From positions 62,001 through 126,000 of the forward strand of contig JBIKLA010000008.1 in the NCBI GenBank assembly GCA_044360075.1: 64,000 bases of DNA, in the 5' to 3' direction. This document shows, one piece after another, positions 8,031-16,604 of the stretch (positions within the stretch are counted from its first letter, which is position 1; each line of letters begins with the position of its first letter). Made by a program: the position numbers and the translations under genes. The notes beneath the pieces are model-generated. The model had not been told where the DNA came from. It ran no database searches and saw only the letters and a list, made by a program, of their open reading frames with translations. Origin of the DNA: OMII01 sp947467385 (GTDB taxonomy: Bacteria > Bdellovibrionota_C > UBA2361 > OMII01).

Positions 8031-10121
8031 ATGAGCATCGCGTCACAGCAGAAACGGCCGTCGCCGCATGGGACAGTAGCGCCCAAAGAGGCGTCGGTAT
8101 CGCGGGCCTCGGCCGCTTCTTTGTGCCACCCGGCTCGGCGCGGCGGAGACAGGATTATCATCGTGCTTCTCATGGCCCTGGCCGCATTCATTCGGCTCGA
8201 CTTTATGGGCGCCTCCCAGTGGTCGATCGATTCGGATGAAGCGATCGTCGGGCTGATGGGCAAACATATCCTTGAGGGCAGGGGGATCCCGACCTTTTAT
8301 TATGGCCAGCACTACATGGGCTCGTTGGAGGCGATTCTCGCCAGCGGCTCCTTCGCCCTGTTCGGTGTCTCGCCCTTTGCGCTCTCGCTCGTGCCACTCG
8401 CGTGTGCGGTGCTGCTTGTGCCGCTCATGTATGCACTCGGGAAGGCGATTAGCGGGCGCACTGCGGGCCTTGTTGCTGCGCTCCTCATCGCGTTTCCTCC
8501 GGCGGGGCTCATTATCTGGAGCACGAAGGCGCGCGGAGGCTTTATTGAGATCCTCTTTTTAGGCGCTGCCGCGCTGCTCATCACGACGAAGTGGTTTCAG
8601 GACGACCTTAAGAAGCTGCGGTACGCGGCCATGCTGGGGGCCGTGCTTGGGCTCGGGTGGTGGGTCAATAACCAGATCATCTACTTCATATTCCCGATAG
8701 CAGCGTTCTCGTTGGCGGCGCTCCTCGAAGGGGTTGCGCGCGGATCGCTGCGGCCGTCAAGGCTGACGGCGATTGTGCTCATCGGCAGCGCGGCCTTTTT
8801 TGCTGCGGGTGCGCCGTACTGGACCTACAACATCCGTCTTGGCTTTCCCTCTTTTGGCATGTTTGGAATTGCGGACGGCGAGGCTATTGCGGCGCAGCGC
8901 CGGGGGCTCTTCGCTGTAGCGTTGCCGATTCTGCTGGGAGCGACCCGCTTCTGGAGCTCTCGCGAGATATTCCCGCATGCAGCGGCGCTCGTATACGCGG
9001 CCTACGGGGTGATGCTCGGAGGCTTGCTATGGTTTCGCCGGAGGCAGCTGGCAGCGCTGGTGCGTGGGCAGGTAGACCGCTCGGCGCCGATCGAGCTTGT
9101 GCTGCTTGTCATCCCCTTCAGCTGTCTCATCTTTACGGTCAGCACGTACGGCCGGCTGTATGAGGCGCCGAGATACCTCCTGCCGCTGTACGTGAGCCTC
9201 TTCGTGGCTGTCGGGGCCTTTATCGCTGCACTTGCGCGATTCTCGCGTGCCGCTGCCGCCCTGCTCGTGGCTGTTGTGCTCGGCATCAACGCCGCATCGG
9301 CCTACCTGGGCGGCAGGGCGATCGCTGGGGAGCCGATCGTGTTCGACGGCGAGCGTGTTGCCCGAGACCACACGGAGCTCATCGCGGCGCTCGATGAGCT
9401 GGGGCTTACCTACGTTCGTACGAACTACTGGATAGGGTATCGGCTCGCCTTCGAGACGGGGGAGCGGATAACGTTCTCCCTCTTTCAGGAGCCGCACCAC
9501 CTGCGCATCCCGGAATACGAGCGTGGCCTGACCCCGAAGGAGCGCGAACGGATACCGCTCGTGCTCGTTCCGTCCGAGGCAAAGCTTGTGCGGCAGGCCC
9601 TCACGGCGGCGCGAGTGCCGTTCTCTGAGCGCAAGGCCGGCTCGTACGTGATCATCCATACTATTCAGTCTCCATCGCGCCCCGTTCAGGTGTTGCCCTC
9701 GGCAGAGATTGCAGGGGCGCGGGGCTCAAGTAACCAGCCAGCGTTACTCGCTCTTGATGGCGACCGCTCAACGCGCTGGGGCACCGGCCGTCCGCAGGAG
9801 CCGGGCATGAGCTTTGAGGTCGACTTCAGGCGTCCGGTGGTTGTGAGCGGCCTGGAGTACGACATCGGGCTGTGGCCGCACGATTCGCCGCGCCGTCTGC
9901 GGGTTGAGCTCATACTTCCGACGGGGGAGAGAAAGACTGTTCTCAAGCCTGAGGACTGGCCGGCGCTCAACTATCTCTTCCGCATGAATGGGGGATTCCA
10001 GTTTGAGTTTGAGCCGACTGAAGCCAACGGAGTAGTGCTTACGCAGACGGGAATGGACCGCAGGATGGACTGGTCGATCGGAGAGCTCGTCTTCTTGTCA
10101 CCCGCGGTCCCCAAGCAGTGA
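8031..10121 (+). CDS. GT39/ArnT-like membrane glycosyltransferase with discoidin-like C-terminus
   Basis: A 696-aa polytopic membrane protein. After a basic N-terminal tail of about 45 residues come roughly ten membrane spans. The early loop 'SQWSIDSDEAIVGLMGKHI' holds the acidic pair expected in lipid-linked-sugar glycosyltransferases of the ArnT/PMT type. From about residue 545 the protein becomes soluble: 'ALLALDGDRSTRWGTG' followed by 'VVVSGLEYDIG' is the pattern of an F5/8 type C (discoidin) carbohydrate-binding fold. This suggests an inner-membrane enzyme that transfers a sugar from a polyprenyl carrier and grips glycan through its periplasmic tail. The discoidin assignment is pattern-based. 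It follows the GT4 genes by 5 bp. Confidence 0.8.
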   Translation: MSIASQQKRPSPHGTVAPKEASVSRASAASLCHPARRGGDRIIIVLLMALAAFIRLDFMGASQWSIDSDEAIVGLMGKHILEGRGIPTFYYGQHYMGSLEAILASGSFALFGVSPFALSLVPLACAVLLVPLMYALGKAISGRTAGLVAALLIAFPPAGLIIWSTKARGGFIEILFLGAAALLITTKWFQDDLKKLRYAAMLGAVLGLGWWVNNQIIYFIFPIAAFSLAALLEGVARGSLRPSRLTAIVLIGSAAFFAAGAPYWTYNIRLGFPSFGMFGIADGEAIAAQRRGLFAVALPILLGATRFWSSREIFPHAAALVYAAYGVMLGGLLWFRRRQLAALVRGQVDRSAPIELVLLVIPFSCLIFTVSTYGRLYEAPRYLLPLYVSLFVAVGAFIAALARFSRAAAALLVAVVLGINAASAYLGGRAIAGEPIVFDGERVARDHTELIAALDELGLTYVRTNYWIGYRLAFETGERITFSLFQEPHHLRIPEYERGLTPKERERIPLVLVPSEAKLVRQALTAARVPFSERKAGSYVIIHTIQSPSRPVQVLPSAEIAGARGSSNQPALLALDGDRSTRWGTGRPQEPGMSFEVDFRRPVVVSGLEYDIGLWPHDSPRRLRVELILPTGERKTVLKPEDWPALNYLFRMNGGFQFEFEPTEANGVVLTQTGMDRRMDWSIGELVFLSPAVPKQ

Positions 10122-10160
10122 TCTACAGGGTATCGGGCGAGCCTCAAGGAACCGGGATTC

Positions 10161-11144
10161 ATGGCGCACGGAGCAAACAAAAAGCTGGTTGAGGCGCTGC
10201 GCGTGCTGCTAGGTGTGGGCCTTATCGCCCTCCTGGTGCATGTCGCCGACTGGACAAGCGTGGCTGCTTCGCTCAGGGACGTATCGCTCCGGGACGTTGT
10301 GATACTTTTCGCGCTTGCGGCGCTTCTGATCTTTGTGAGCGTCGTGAAGTGGCGAGCATTCCTCAAGCGGCTTGGGATTTCAGCGACGATATCCCACCTC
10401 TATCGGCTGTATCTCGTCGGGTACTTTATCAACCTTGTGATGCCCTCCTACGTGGGTGGGGATGTTGTTCGCAGCCTCTATGTCGGCAAGGGCGTGGATA
10501 GGGCGCACGCCGTGTCAGCTACCCTCCTCGAGCGCTACACAGGCTTTATGGCGATGGTCGCGATGTCGCTCGTCGCGCTGCTATTCTCGCCGGCGCTTCC
10601 GCTGGAGATCGTCCTGCTCGTTATAGCCGTGGCGCTGGCAGCTTGCTGCGGCAGCGTTGCGCTGTTTTCGCACCGCGTCTCATGGCTGGCGCAGCGTGTG
10701 GGCCTCCCACAGCGCTGGGTAGAGCTCACCCGCAGGATTGAGGAGGGGCTTGTGTGGGGGATCGGGGATCGGCGGCTGCTGTGGAGGGCTGCCCTGTTGT
10801 CGCTTTTGTTTCATGTGCTGACGATCGTCAACACTGCCGCCGTTGCACAGGCGGTCGGATGGCATAACGCACCGTGGGGGGATCTCTTTGTCGTCGTGCC
10901 ACTCATCCTGCTTGTTGGGGCGATCCCGATCTCACCCCAAGGGCTCGGGATTCAGGAGGGAGCTTTCCTCTTCTTTCTTAAGGCGGCGGGTGCCCCCGAT
11001 GGGGCCGCGCTTGCGGTTGGCCTCGTGCTGCGCGCAAAATCATATGTTCTGGCGATGTGCGGAGGGCTGCTGTTCCTCAGGATGGGCAATCTTCGCAGCT
11101 CTGAGCCGGCTGAAAAGGCGGCGGAAGAGCCAATTTCAGGTTAG
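10161..11144 (+). CDS. AglD/YbhN-family (LPG synthase TM-like) membrane protein
   Basis: A 327-aa integral membrane protein with about eight hydrophobic segments. 'LVGYFINLVMPSYVGGDVVRSLYV' (about 91-114) and 'ISPQGLGIQEGAFLFFL' near the C-terminus are the two conserved patches of the UPF0104/lysylphosphatidylglycerol-synthase-TM family. Members have been proposed as lipid flippases or as helpers of glycan attachment. It closes the polysaccharide cluster, which supports a lipid or glycan-lipid transport role. Its stop overlaps that of the convergent zinc-ribbon gene by 3 bases. Confidence 0.85.
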   Translation: MAHGANKKLVEALRVLLGVGLIALLVHVADWTSVAASLRDVSLRDVVILFALAALLIFVSVVKWRAFLKRLGISATISHLYRLYLVGYFINLVMPSYVGGDVVRSLYVGKGVDRAHAVSATLLERYTGFMAMVAMSLVALLFSPALPLEIVLLVIAVALAACCGSVALFSHRVSWLAQRVGLPQRWVELTRRIEEGLVWGIGDRRLLWRAALLSLLFHVLTIVNTAAVAQAVGWHNAPWGDLFVVVPLILLVGAIPISPQGLGIQEGAFLFFLKAAGAPDGAALAVGLVLRAKSYVLAMCGGLLFLRMGNLRSSEPAEKAAEEPISG

Positions 11145-11545
11145 CTGGGCTTTTTGCGAGGCGCCGGCGGGAAATCCGGCTCCACCGCCGCAACGGGCGG
11201 TAGCTCGCACAAGGCTTTGGCCACCGCATCCTTGCGGGTGACATGACGGGCGCGCCACATGAGCTGCTCGTTGATCATGCCCTTGCACTTGCCGCACGTG
11301 AAGCTGGCCCAATTGAGCGCCGCTGCCAGGTCGAGGCAGGTGTCATAGTTGCCGCAGCTGTACTGCCGGACTGGCGGCTCAAGTGACCCAATCGCCGGAT
11401 CGTCCTCATCGACATTCGCGGCAGCACCCACCGGGCTCTTAGACAGCGCGAGGGGAGACCGCGCCGAGTTCTCAGCGCTCCTGAGCTCGAAGGGACCATA
11501 GCCCTCTTTGTCTGAACTGCCCTCTTTGTCTGAACTCTTTCCCAT
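11141..11545 (-). CDS. Small putative zinc-ribbon protein of unknown function
   Basis: A 134-aa protein with a low-complexity N-terminal half, including the tandem repeat SSDKEG-SSDKEG, and a compact C-terminal half. The latter has four cysteines in the pattern C-x4-C-L-x13-C-x2-C ('SCGNYDTC...FTCGKC', about 75-102), which would make a zinc ribbon, and ends in a Pro/Lys tail. No enzyme motif is visible. A regulatory or nucleic-acid-binding role is possible but unproven. The gene is alone on its strand and convergent with the AglD-like gene. Confidence 0.65.
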   Translation of the reverse strand: MGKSSDKEGSSDKEGYGPFELRSAENSARSPLALSKSPVGAAANVDEDDPAIGSLEPPVRQYSCGNYDTCLDLAAALNWASFTCGKCKGMINEQLMWRARHVTRKDAVAKALCELPPVAAVEPDFPPAPRKKPS

Positions 11546-11571
11546 ATAGAGGTGCCGCGTTCCGTGATAGC

Positions 11572-11590
11572 GGTGCCTGCCGTAGGCACC
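11572..11590. repeat. Inverted repeat upstream of the zinc-ribbon gene
   Basis: GGTGCCT / AGGCACC, a perfect 7-bp inverted repeat with a 5-base loop, lies 27 bp upstream of the zinc-ribbon start codon on the opposite strand. A second short palindrome, GTCACCGTGAC, follows at 11593-11603. Position fits an operator or leader hairpin, and no T-run supports a terminator. Confidence 0.35.
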
Positions 11591-11728
11591 TCGTCACCGT
11601 GACATAACTCAGGGCGCTTATCAAATGGGAGAATGGAGTGGTCATGCCGTCGAAACGGTAGGTTACGGTCGCGAGTGGACTAAGGTTTGGGCTTTCGGTA
11701 CCTTCACAAAGCTCTTAAAAACGGTCAT

Positions 11729-12406
11729 ATGGCGATGCCAGTTCAGCTTCCACAAGTAGGTGTTTCGGCGCTCTCGGACGAGGGGACTGGCCGCGTTTTC
11801 GTGACGATTGTCGACGATATAGGGTACCTTCCGCTCGCGCAGGCCCTTGTTGCGCGCCTTAAGGAAAGGGCCCGAGCGGTTCTCGTGGGCAGCGCCCCGA
11901 TAACCAATGACACCTGGGAATCGCTCTCTGAATCCCTTGCGGAGCTCATGGCCCAATTGGGCATGCGGCAGGCCAGCGTGATCGGCTTCGGGGCCGGCGC
12001 CACACTCGCGCAAAACCTCGCGCTCGATCAGCCGAAGCTGGTGCGAACGCTGGCAGTGATCGATTCCAGCACGCGGCCTCACCCGTCGCGCTGGGAGCGG
12101 TTCATTGACCGGATAGAGGAGCGCCTGCCGTTTGGCCTGCCACTGCGCCTCGGCACGAAGGGCTTCAACATCAAGTCGTATGTGCACCGCCTGCGGTGCC
12201 CGCTGCTCGTCGTGGGGACCCGCAAGGCCAGCAGCTTCATTAAAGGTGAGCTGAAGAGCCTCGCCAGCCTCGCGCCGACGGCGTGGGAGGTTGTAATCGC
12301 CGACGAGAGCCCCGAGCGCGAGGCGGAGTCTCTAACATCGACGATTCTTGCGTTTCAGGACGTCCCGGCCAAGTGCCCGCAAAAGAGGAGCGCGATAGCC
12401 GTATGA
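11729..12406 (+). CDS. Catalytically degenerate alpha/beta-hydrolase-fold protein
   Basis: About 225 aa with the layout of a small alpha/beta hydrolase. A beta strand plus helix leads to the nucleophile-elbow sequence GFGAG (86-90), then 'LVRTLAVIDSS', 'CPLLVVGTRKAS' and a C-terminal 'ADESPEREAESLTSTILAF'. In active relatives these patches read GxSxG, 'LVVxGxxD' and 'GHSPE'. Here the Ser is Gly88, the acid is absent and the His position is occupied by Glu, so all three triad residues appear lost. It is probably a non-catalytic scaffold or binding protein. Start is uncertain: TTG at 11687 and ATG at 11735 are alternatives and no clear ribosome site is seen. Its stop overlaps the TPR gene start (ATGA). 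Confidence 0.75.
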   Translation: MAMPVQLPQVGVSALSDEGTGRVFVTIVDDIGYLPLAQALVARLKERARAVLVGSAPITNDTWESLSESLAELMAQLGMRQASVIGFGAGATLAQNLALDQPKLVRTLAVIDSSTRPHPSRWERFIDRIEERLPFGLPLRLGTKGFNIKSYVHRLRCPLLVVGTRKASSFIKGELKSLASLAPTAWEVVIADESPEREAESLTSTILAFQDVPAKCPQKRSAIAV

Positions 12407-14454
12407 GCAAGCGGTCACCACTCGTTGAGTCAACCGGTGAGCCGGTTGAGCTGACTCGGGCGTATCTCCCCGAGCTGCTCAAGACGATGCATGAGGACGG
12501 GCACGCGCCGCACGTCACGTGGAATGCGGTTGATGCGCTTGAGCTCCTCGTTGAGTCGGGCCACTTTCGCGCCGCGAGGACCCTGGCGGAGAGCGTTTGC
12601 GATCTCGTCGACGGATCGCCCCGCAGCCGGCTTTTTCGCTCGTACGCTGCGCTGTGCTCACTCATGGAGGGTGGGCAAGTGCTTGAGCACGTGCAGTCGA
12701 TCGAGTCGGTGTACGTTCAGATACAAAACGGCGGGCACTCCGTAGGCGACAAGGTGCGGGCCGCGATGCTTCTTGCTCGGGGCGTGTTTGTGGGCGTCTC
12801 GCTCGGCGTGCTGCCGGAGGCAGATGTGCTGCGCGCGCGCGCGGCCCTTTCGGCCGAATTCGAGCGTTGCGCTGGGGCGGAGCACTACAAGCTGCGCCTG
12901 CAGGTGGGCTTGGAGCTCGTAAAGACCCTTATCCATGCGGCGCAACCGGAGCTGCTCCAGGGCTCGCTGCTACTGCAGCTCCTTGAGCGCGAGTCGGTCG
13001 AGCGGGCTGCCCCGGCGGATCTCTCTTTTGAGCTGCTGCGCGTGAGGTACCACCTTGAGCGGGCGATGAGCCCAGAGGGCCCGCTGGCGGTTTCTCCCGA
13101 AGGTCTCCGGCAGGAGGGCGCCGCATTGGGCCCCCTCGGCGAGGGGCTTGCCGAGATCTCCATTGCGCGCCTGGGTACTCGGTCAGTCGAGGCCCAAGCA
13201 GGTGTGGAGCGGGCACTTCATGCCTTCGATCAAAGCCGCTTTGCATCGGGCATGCTTGAGGCAATCCTGTGGCTCGCGGACACAGCGATGGAGCGTGAGC
13301 ACACGAGCCGCGCGTCGGTGCTCTTCGCCCGAGCGGAGCAGGTGGCCCGAGAGTGCGGCGTCCTTCAGGGAGTGCTTCTCGCGTGGCTCGGATCGTTCCA
13401 GTGCGCCCTCTCAAGCGGCGATACCCAGCAGGCTCGCGTCATAAGGAAGATGCTTCAAGACGCGCTGGAAACCGAGATCGGGATAGGTGTTGTCGGCCTA
13501 AGCGTCGTTTCGGCTGCCCAGAACATGGGAGACACTGCTGACGCTATCGCGTGCGCTGATCGCTGTGAGCGATTCTTTCGCGGCCGGGGAATCCCGGCCG
13601 CGGAGGCGCAAGCGCTCTTTTTCCTTGGCACCTGCTTCGCCTCGTCCGGCCAGTGGGCGCAGGCAAAGAAGGCATGGTCCGCGGCGGTAGCTATCGAGGA
13701 TCGCCGGCGCGCATTCGTTTCTGTCAGCGACAAACGCGCTGCGCTTGCCCAGGCGATCGCCATGGCCGAGTACGGAGAGCGCGGCTACCTCTCGGATAAG
13801 GTCTCCAAGCAGGTGCATGATATGCTGCAAGAGGCAGAGGACACGCTGGCGCTCTTTGACGGAGCACCGGCGGCTCTCCGGACGCGTGCAAAAGTGCTTT
13901 CGATACGCGCCCAGATGTGTGTCATTGCGAAGGACTCGGTTGCTGCAGTGAGCCATCTGCACAAGGCGCGCGGCCTGTACGAGCGCCTCGATGCGCAGCG
14001 CGACATCGCCCTCACCGATGCGCTTGCGGGGCTTGCGCTGCTTGAGGTGGGCAAGGCTCGTGGAGGCGACATCTTTGAGGAGGCGCACTCCATGCTTGAG
14101 CATGCGCTCAAGTTTTTTGATTCGCCCCAGCACAACCCGATCCGGTGGAAGCTCAAGTACTACCTCTCGATATCGGCCTACCTCAGCTCTCAGGCCCGCG
14201 GCGCCGGCAATGCCGGAATGTCCTGGCGCGAGGCCTCGGCTTCGTGGCTCCGCGGTGCCATGGAGGATGTTGAGGAGCTTAGGGAGGTGGACGATGGCGG
14301 CTCGGAGGCCTCGGAGTTCTCGCCCGGCCTAAGGCCGGAGGTTCTTGAGCCCCTCAAGCGGGCGCTTGGAATAAAGGCTAAAGCCAGGGCCGTTAGCGCA
14401 AAGCGGGGGGCTGCCGCCGAGAAGCTGCCCGATGATGGGGGCTATATCCACTGA
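12403..14454 (+). CDS. Large TPR-like helical repeat protein
   Basis: A 683-aa protein with no signal peptide or membrane span, rich in Ala, Leu and Glu, with helical hairpins of about 34-40 residues along most of its length ('FFLGTCFASSGQWAQAKKAWSAAVAIE' is the most TPR-like). This layout is typical of protein-protein interaction scaffolds such as the helical part of large regulators, but no ATPase or DNA-binding domain is attached. The ATG at 12403 overlaps the stop of the degenerate hydrolase; the longer frame from 12283 only shadows that gene. The coupling suggests the two proteins work together. Confidence 0.75.
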   Translation: MSKRSPLVESTGEPVELTRAYLPELLKTMHEDGHAPHVTWNAVDALELLVESGHFRAARTLAESVCDLVDGSPRSRLFRSYAALCSLMEGGQVLEHVQSIESVYVQIQNGGHSVGDKVRAAMLLARGVFVGVSLGVLPEADVLRARAALSAEFERCAGAEHYKLRLQVGLELVKTLIHAAQPELLQGSLLLQLLERESVERAAPADLSFELLRVRYHLERAMSPEGPLAVSPEGLRQEGAALGPLGEGLAEISIARLGTRSVEAQAGVERALHAFDQSRFASGMLEAILWLADTAMEREHTSRASVLFARAEQVARECGVLQGVLLAWLGSFQCALSSGDTQQARVIRKMLQDALETEIGIGVVGLSVVSAAQNMGDTADAIACADRCERFFRGRGIPAAEAQALFFLGTCFASSGQWAQAKKAWSAAVAIEDRRRAFVSVSDKRAALAQAIAMAEYGERGYLSDKVSKQVHDMLQEAEDTLALFDGAPAALRTRAKVLSIRAQMCVIAKDSVAAVSHLHKARGLYERLDAQRDIALTDALAGLALLEVGKARGGDIFEEAHSMLEHALKFFDSPQHNPIRWKLKYYLSISAYLSSQARGAGNAGMSWREASASWLRGAMEDVEELREVDDGGSEASEFSPGLRPEVLEPLKRALGIKAKARAVSAKRGAAAEKLPDDGGYIH

Positions 14455-14597
14455 GTCGTGACGCCATTTTGCGCGCTCGACCCCGAAGAATGTTCCTGCC
14501 AATAGTAGTTTGCCAGCTTATCGGACACTCTCGACACGGCGGTGCCAAGAGGGTACAGTAAGAGCCTCTAAGTGGCTGTACTTACGTCGAGGTGGTA

Positions 14598-15134
14598 ATG
14601 GTCCGCGCGTCGTTGCTTTTGTGTGGTGTTCTTGTTGTCGGGGCCGTTGCAGTTCGCCCCGAGAGAGTCTTTGCCGAGGGCAGTGAAATAGCTGTTGTCG
14701 ACACTCAGAAGATTATAACCGAGTCGATTATCGGCAAGGCCGCTAAGAGCAACATGGAGTCCCAGGTCAAAAAGGCCCAGGCAAAGCTCGCGGCGATGAA
14801 GGTGGAGTTCGACAAGCAGCGGGGCGAGCTTGAGAAACAGGCGTCGATACTGTCGAGCTCTGCGCTCCAGTCGCGCCGCGAGGAGCTCGAAAAGAAGCAG
14901 CTTGAGTTCCAGAAGGAGTACCAGGATATTCAGGAGAAGCTCGCCAAGGCCAACGAGAAGGAGATCGGCAAGGTGGTGTCTCAGGTGAACGAGGTGGTAG
15001 ATGACTTGGTGGATGAGCGGGGGTACAAGTTCGTCTTCGAGCGCGATCGCCAGACGGTTCTCTATGCCTCCGACAAGATCGATATAACGGAAGAGGTTCG
15101 AAAGACTTTAGACAAGAAGAAGGTAGCCCTGTAA
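14598..15134 (+). CDS. skp: OmpH/Skp-family periplasmic chaperone
   Basis: Periplasmic holdase that carries unfolded outer-membrane proteins to the BAM complex. It has 178 aa with a signal peptide ending VFAEG. The mature start 'IAVVDTQKIITES' is the family strand-1 motif and is followed by a long charged coiled-coil of Lys/Glu/Gln (about 55-125) that forms the tentacles. 'RGYKFVFERDRQTVLYAS' is the conserved C-terminal beta segment. The start at 14598 is preferred over GTG 14592 because GAGG lies 5 nt upstream. The gene directly abuts fabZ, as in other lipid A clusters. Confidence 0.92.
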   Translation: MVRASLLLCGVLVVGAVAVRPERVFAEGSEIAVVDTQKIITESIIGKAAKSNMESQVKKAQAKLAAMKVEFDKQRGELEKQASILSSSALQSRREELEKKQLEFQKEYQDIQEKLAKANEKEIGKVVSQVNEVVDDLVDERGYKFVFERDRQTVLYASDKIDITEEVRKTLDKKKVAL

Positions 15135-15614
15135 GTGGTAGCAGCTATGGCAATAGAAGGTCAGCACACGCAAGAAGCCAAGGTCTCCATGGACAACCTG
15201 GAGATCCAGAAGTGGATACCGCATCGGTATCCGTTCCTGCTTATCGACAAGATCTCCGAAATAGTTGCGAATAGCCATGTCACAGCGATCAAGAACGTGA
15301 CGTGCAACGAGGAGTTCTTTCAGGGGCATTTCCCTCAACAACCGGTCATGCCGGGTGTGCTCATCATCGAGGCGATGGCCCAGGCAGCGGGTGTTTTGGC
15401 CCGCTACTCGGAGACGGATCTCGTCAAGGGCAAGACCTTTTACCTCGTGGGCCTTGATGACGTGAAATGGAAGCGCCAGGTAGTGCCGGGAGATCAGCTC
15501 GTCATCACGATGCGCAGCGTCAAGAAGCGAAACCCCCTCTGGATAATGAGCGGAGAGGTGCTTGTGGACGGCAAGGTCGTATGTTCGGGGGGGCTGACCG
15601 CTGCGGCGGCGTAG
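15135..15614 (+). CDS. fabZ: 3-hydroxyacyl-ACP dehydratase FabZ
   Basis: Dehydrates beta-hydroxyacyl-ACP in fatty-acid elongation and so balances membrane and lipid A acyl chains. The hot-dog fold is recognisable by PHRYPFLLID (catalytic His about residue 29), 'FFQGHFPQQPVMPGVLIIEAMAQAAG' (catalytic Glu in the middle of the helix) and 'KRQVVPGDQLV'. The GTG at 15135 follows the skp stop with no gap and gives 159 aa. ATG at 15147 or 15189 (AAGG 5 nt upstream) could be the true start, giving the more usual length of about 141-155 aa. Confidence 0.95.
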   Translation: MVAAMAIEGQHTQEAKVSMDNLEIQKWIPHRYPFLLIDKISEIVANSHVTAIKNVTCNEEFFQGHFPQQPVMPGVLIIEAMAQAAGVLARYSETDLVKGKTFYLVGLDDVKWKRQVVPGDQLVITMRSVKKRNPLWIMSGEVLVDGKVVCSGGLTAAAA

Positions 15615-15622
15615 GCACGATA

Positions 15623-16459
15623 ATGAGCGCAAAAGACAGCAATATCCACTCGACTGCGATAGTTAGCCCCTCTGCGGTTATCGGCGAAGGCACGACCATC
15701 GGCCCTTACTCGGTGATCGGCTCTCATGTGGTGCTTGGCTCAAACAACAAGGTTGCCTCGCACGTTGTTATTGAGGGGCACACGACGATCGGCGATGGGA
15801 ATACGATCTATCAGTTCGCGTCGGTAGGCGCGCATCCGCAGGATCTCAAGTACAAGGGCGAGCCCAGCGAGCTGCTTATCGGCAACAACAACATCATCAG
15901 GGAATACGCGACCCTCCAGCCCGGAACAGAGGGCGGCGGCATGCTGACGAAGATCGGCAACGGCAACCTCTTCATGGCCACGACGCACGTGGGGCACGAC
16001 TCAACCGTCGGAGACAAGTGCGTCATGGCGAATGGTGCTGGACTTGCTGGTCACGTGACGATCGGAAACGGAGTTATTGTCGGGGGTTTTTCGGGGATCC
16101 ACCAGTTTGTCCGCATCGGTGATATCGCCATGGTCGGAGCCGGCTCAATGGTTAGCCAGGACATCCCGCCGTTTTGCATCGCGCAGGGGGATCGGGCCAG
16201 CATTCACGGCCTTAACCGCATCGGATTGGACAGAAATGGCTGCTCCAAGGAAGAATTCGGGCTTCTGAGGGAGCTGTATGGAATCCTCTTCCTCCAAGGA
16301 ATTCCCGAGGTTGAAGGGAAGGTGTTCAAGGAGCGGGTGGCCTACGCCCAGACTCGGGTGGGTGATTCTAAGTGGGCGTCCGCCTTCGTTTCTTTCATTA
16401 ATGCGTCGGAGCGGGGCATTATGCCTCACCACGCCTCATTGGCTGCCGGCAAGGCCTAA
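15623..16459 (+). CDS. lpxA: UDP-N-acetylglucosamine O-acyltransferase LpxA
   Basis: First enzyme of lipid A synthesis; it acylates UDP-GlcNAc with a 3-hydroxyacyl chain from ACP. It has 278 aa starting MSAKDS at 15623; the longer frame from 15467 only overlaps fabZ. The first two thirds are hexapeptide repeats forming a left-handed beta-helix. 'IYQFASVGAHPQDLKY', 'THVGHDSTVG' (catalytic His about residue 125) and 'GGFSGIHQFVRIG' match LpxA closely, and the rest is a helical C-terminal domain. An 8-bp gap to fabZ supports one operon. lpxD, which often sits between skp and fabZ, is missing here, and lpxB does not follow. Confidence 0.96.
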   Translation: MSAKDSNIHSTAIVSPSAVIGEGTTIGPYSVIGSHVVLGSNNKVASHVVIEGHTTIGDGNTIYQFASVGAHPQDLKYKGEPSELLIGNNNIIREYATLQPGTEGGGMLTKIGNGNLFMATTHVGHDSTVGDKCVMANGAGLAGHVTIGNGVIVGGFSGIHQFVRIGDIAMVGAGSMVSQDIPPFCIAQGDRASIHGLNRIGLDRNGCSKEEFGLLRELYGILFLQGIPEVEGKVFKERVAYAQTRVGDSKWASAFVSFINASERGIMPHHASLAAGKA

Positions 16460-16471
16460 GGCACGGCTGCT

Positions 16472-16500
16472 TTGACTTTTGGCGCCCTCCTTGGTAGTTT
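16472..16500 (+). promoter_or_regulatory. Sigma70-type promoter for rpsO-pnp
   Basis: TTGACT (16472-16477), a 17-bp spacer and TAGTTT (16495-16500) lie just after lpxA. This leaves a leader of about 100 nt before rpsO, where S15 autoregulation would act in known systems. Confidence 0.6.
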
Positions 16501-16604
16501 TTGCGGGATTGTTTGCGAAAGCAGAAAGATAGATGGCGGAGAGTCGCGGCCGTAGGGAGCTGATATCCGTCTAGAAAAGGTAGTTTGGATTTAGGAGTTT
16601 AGAA

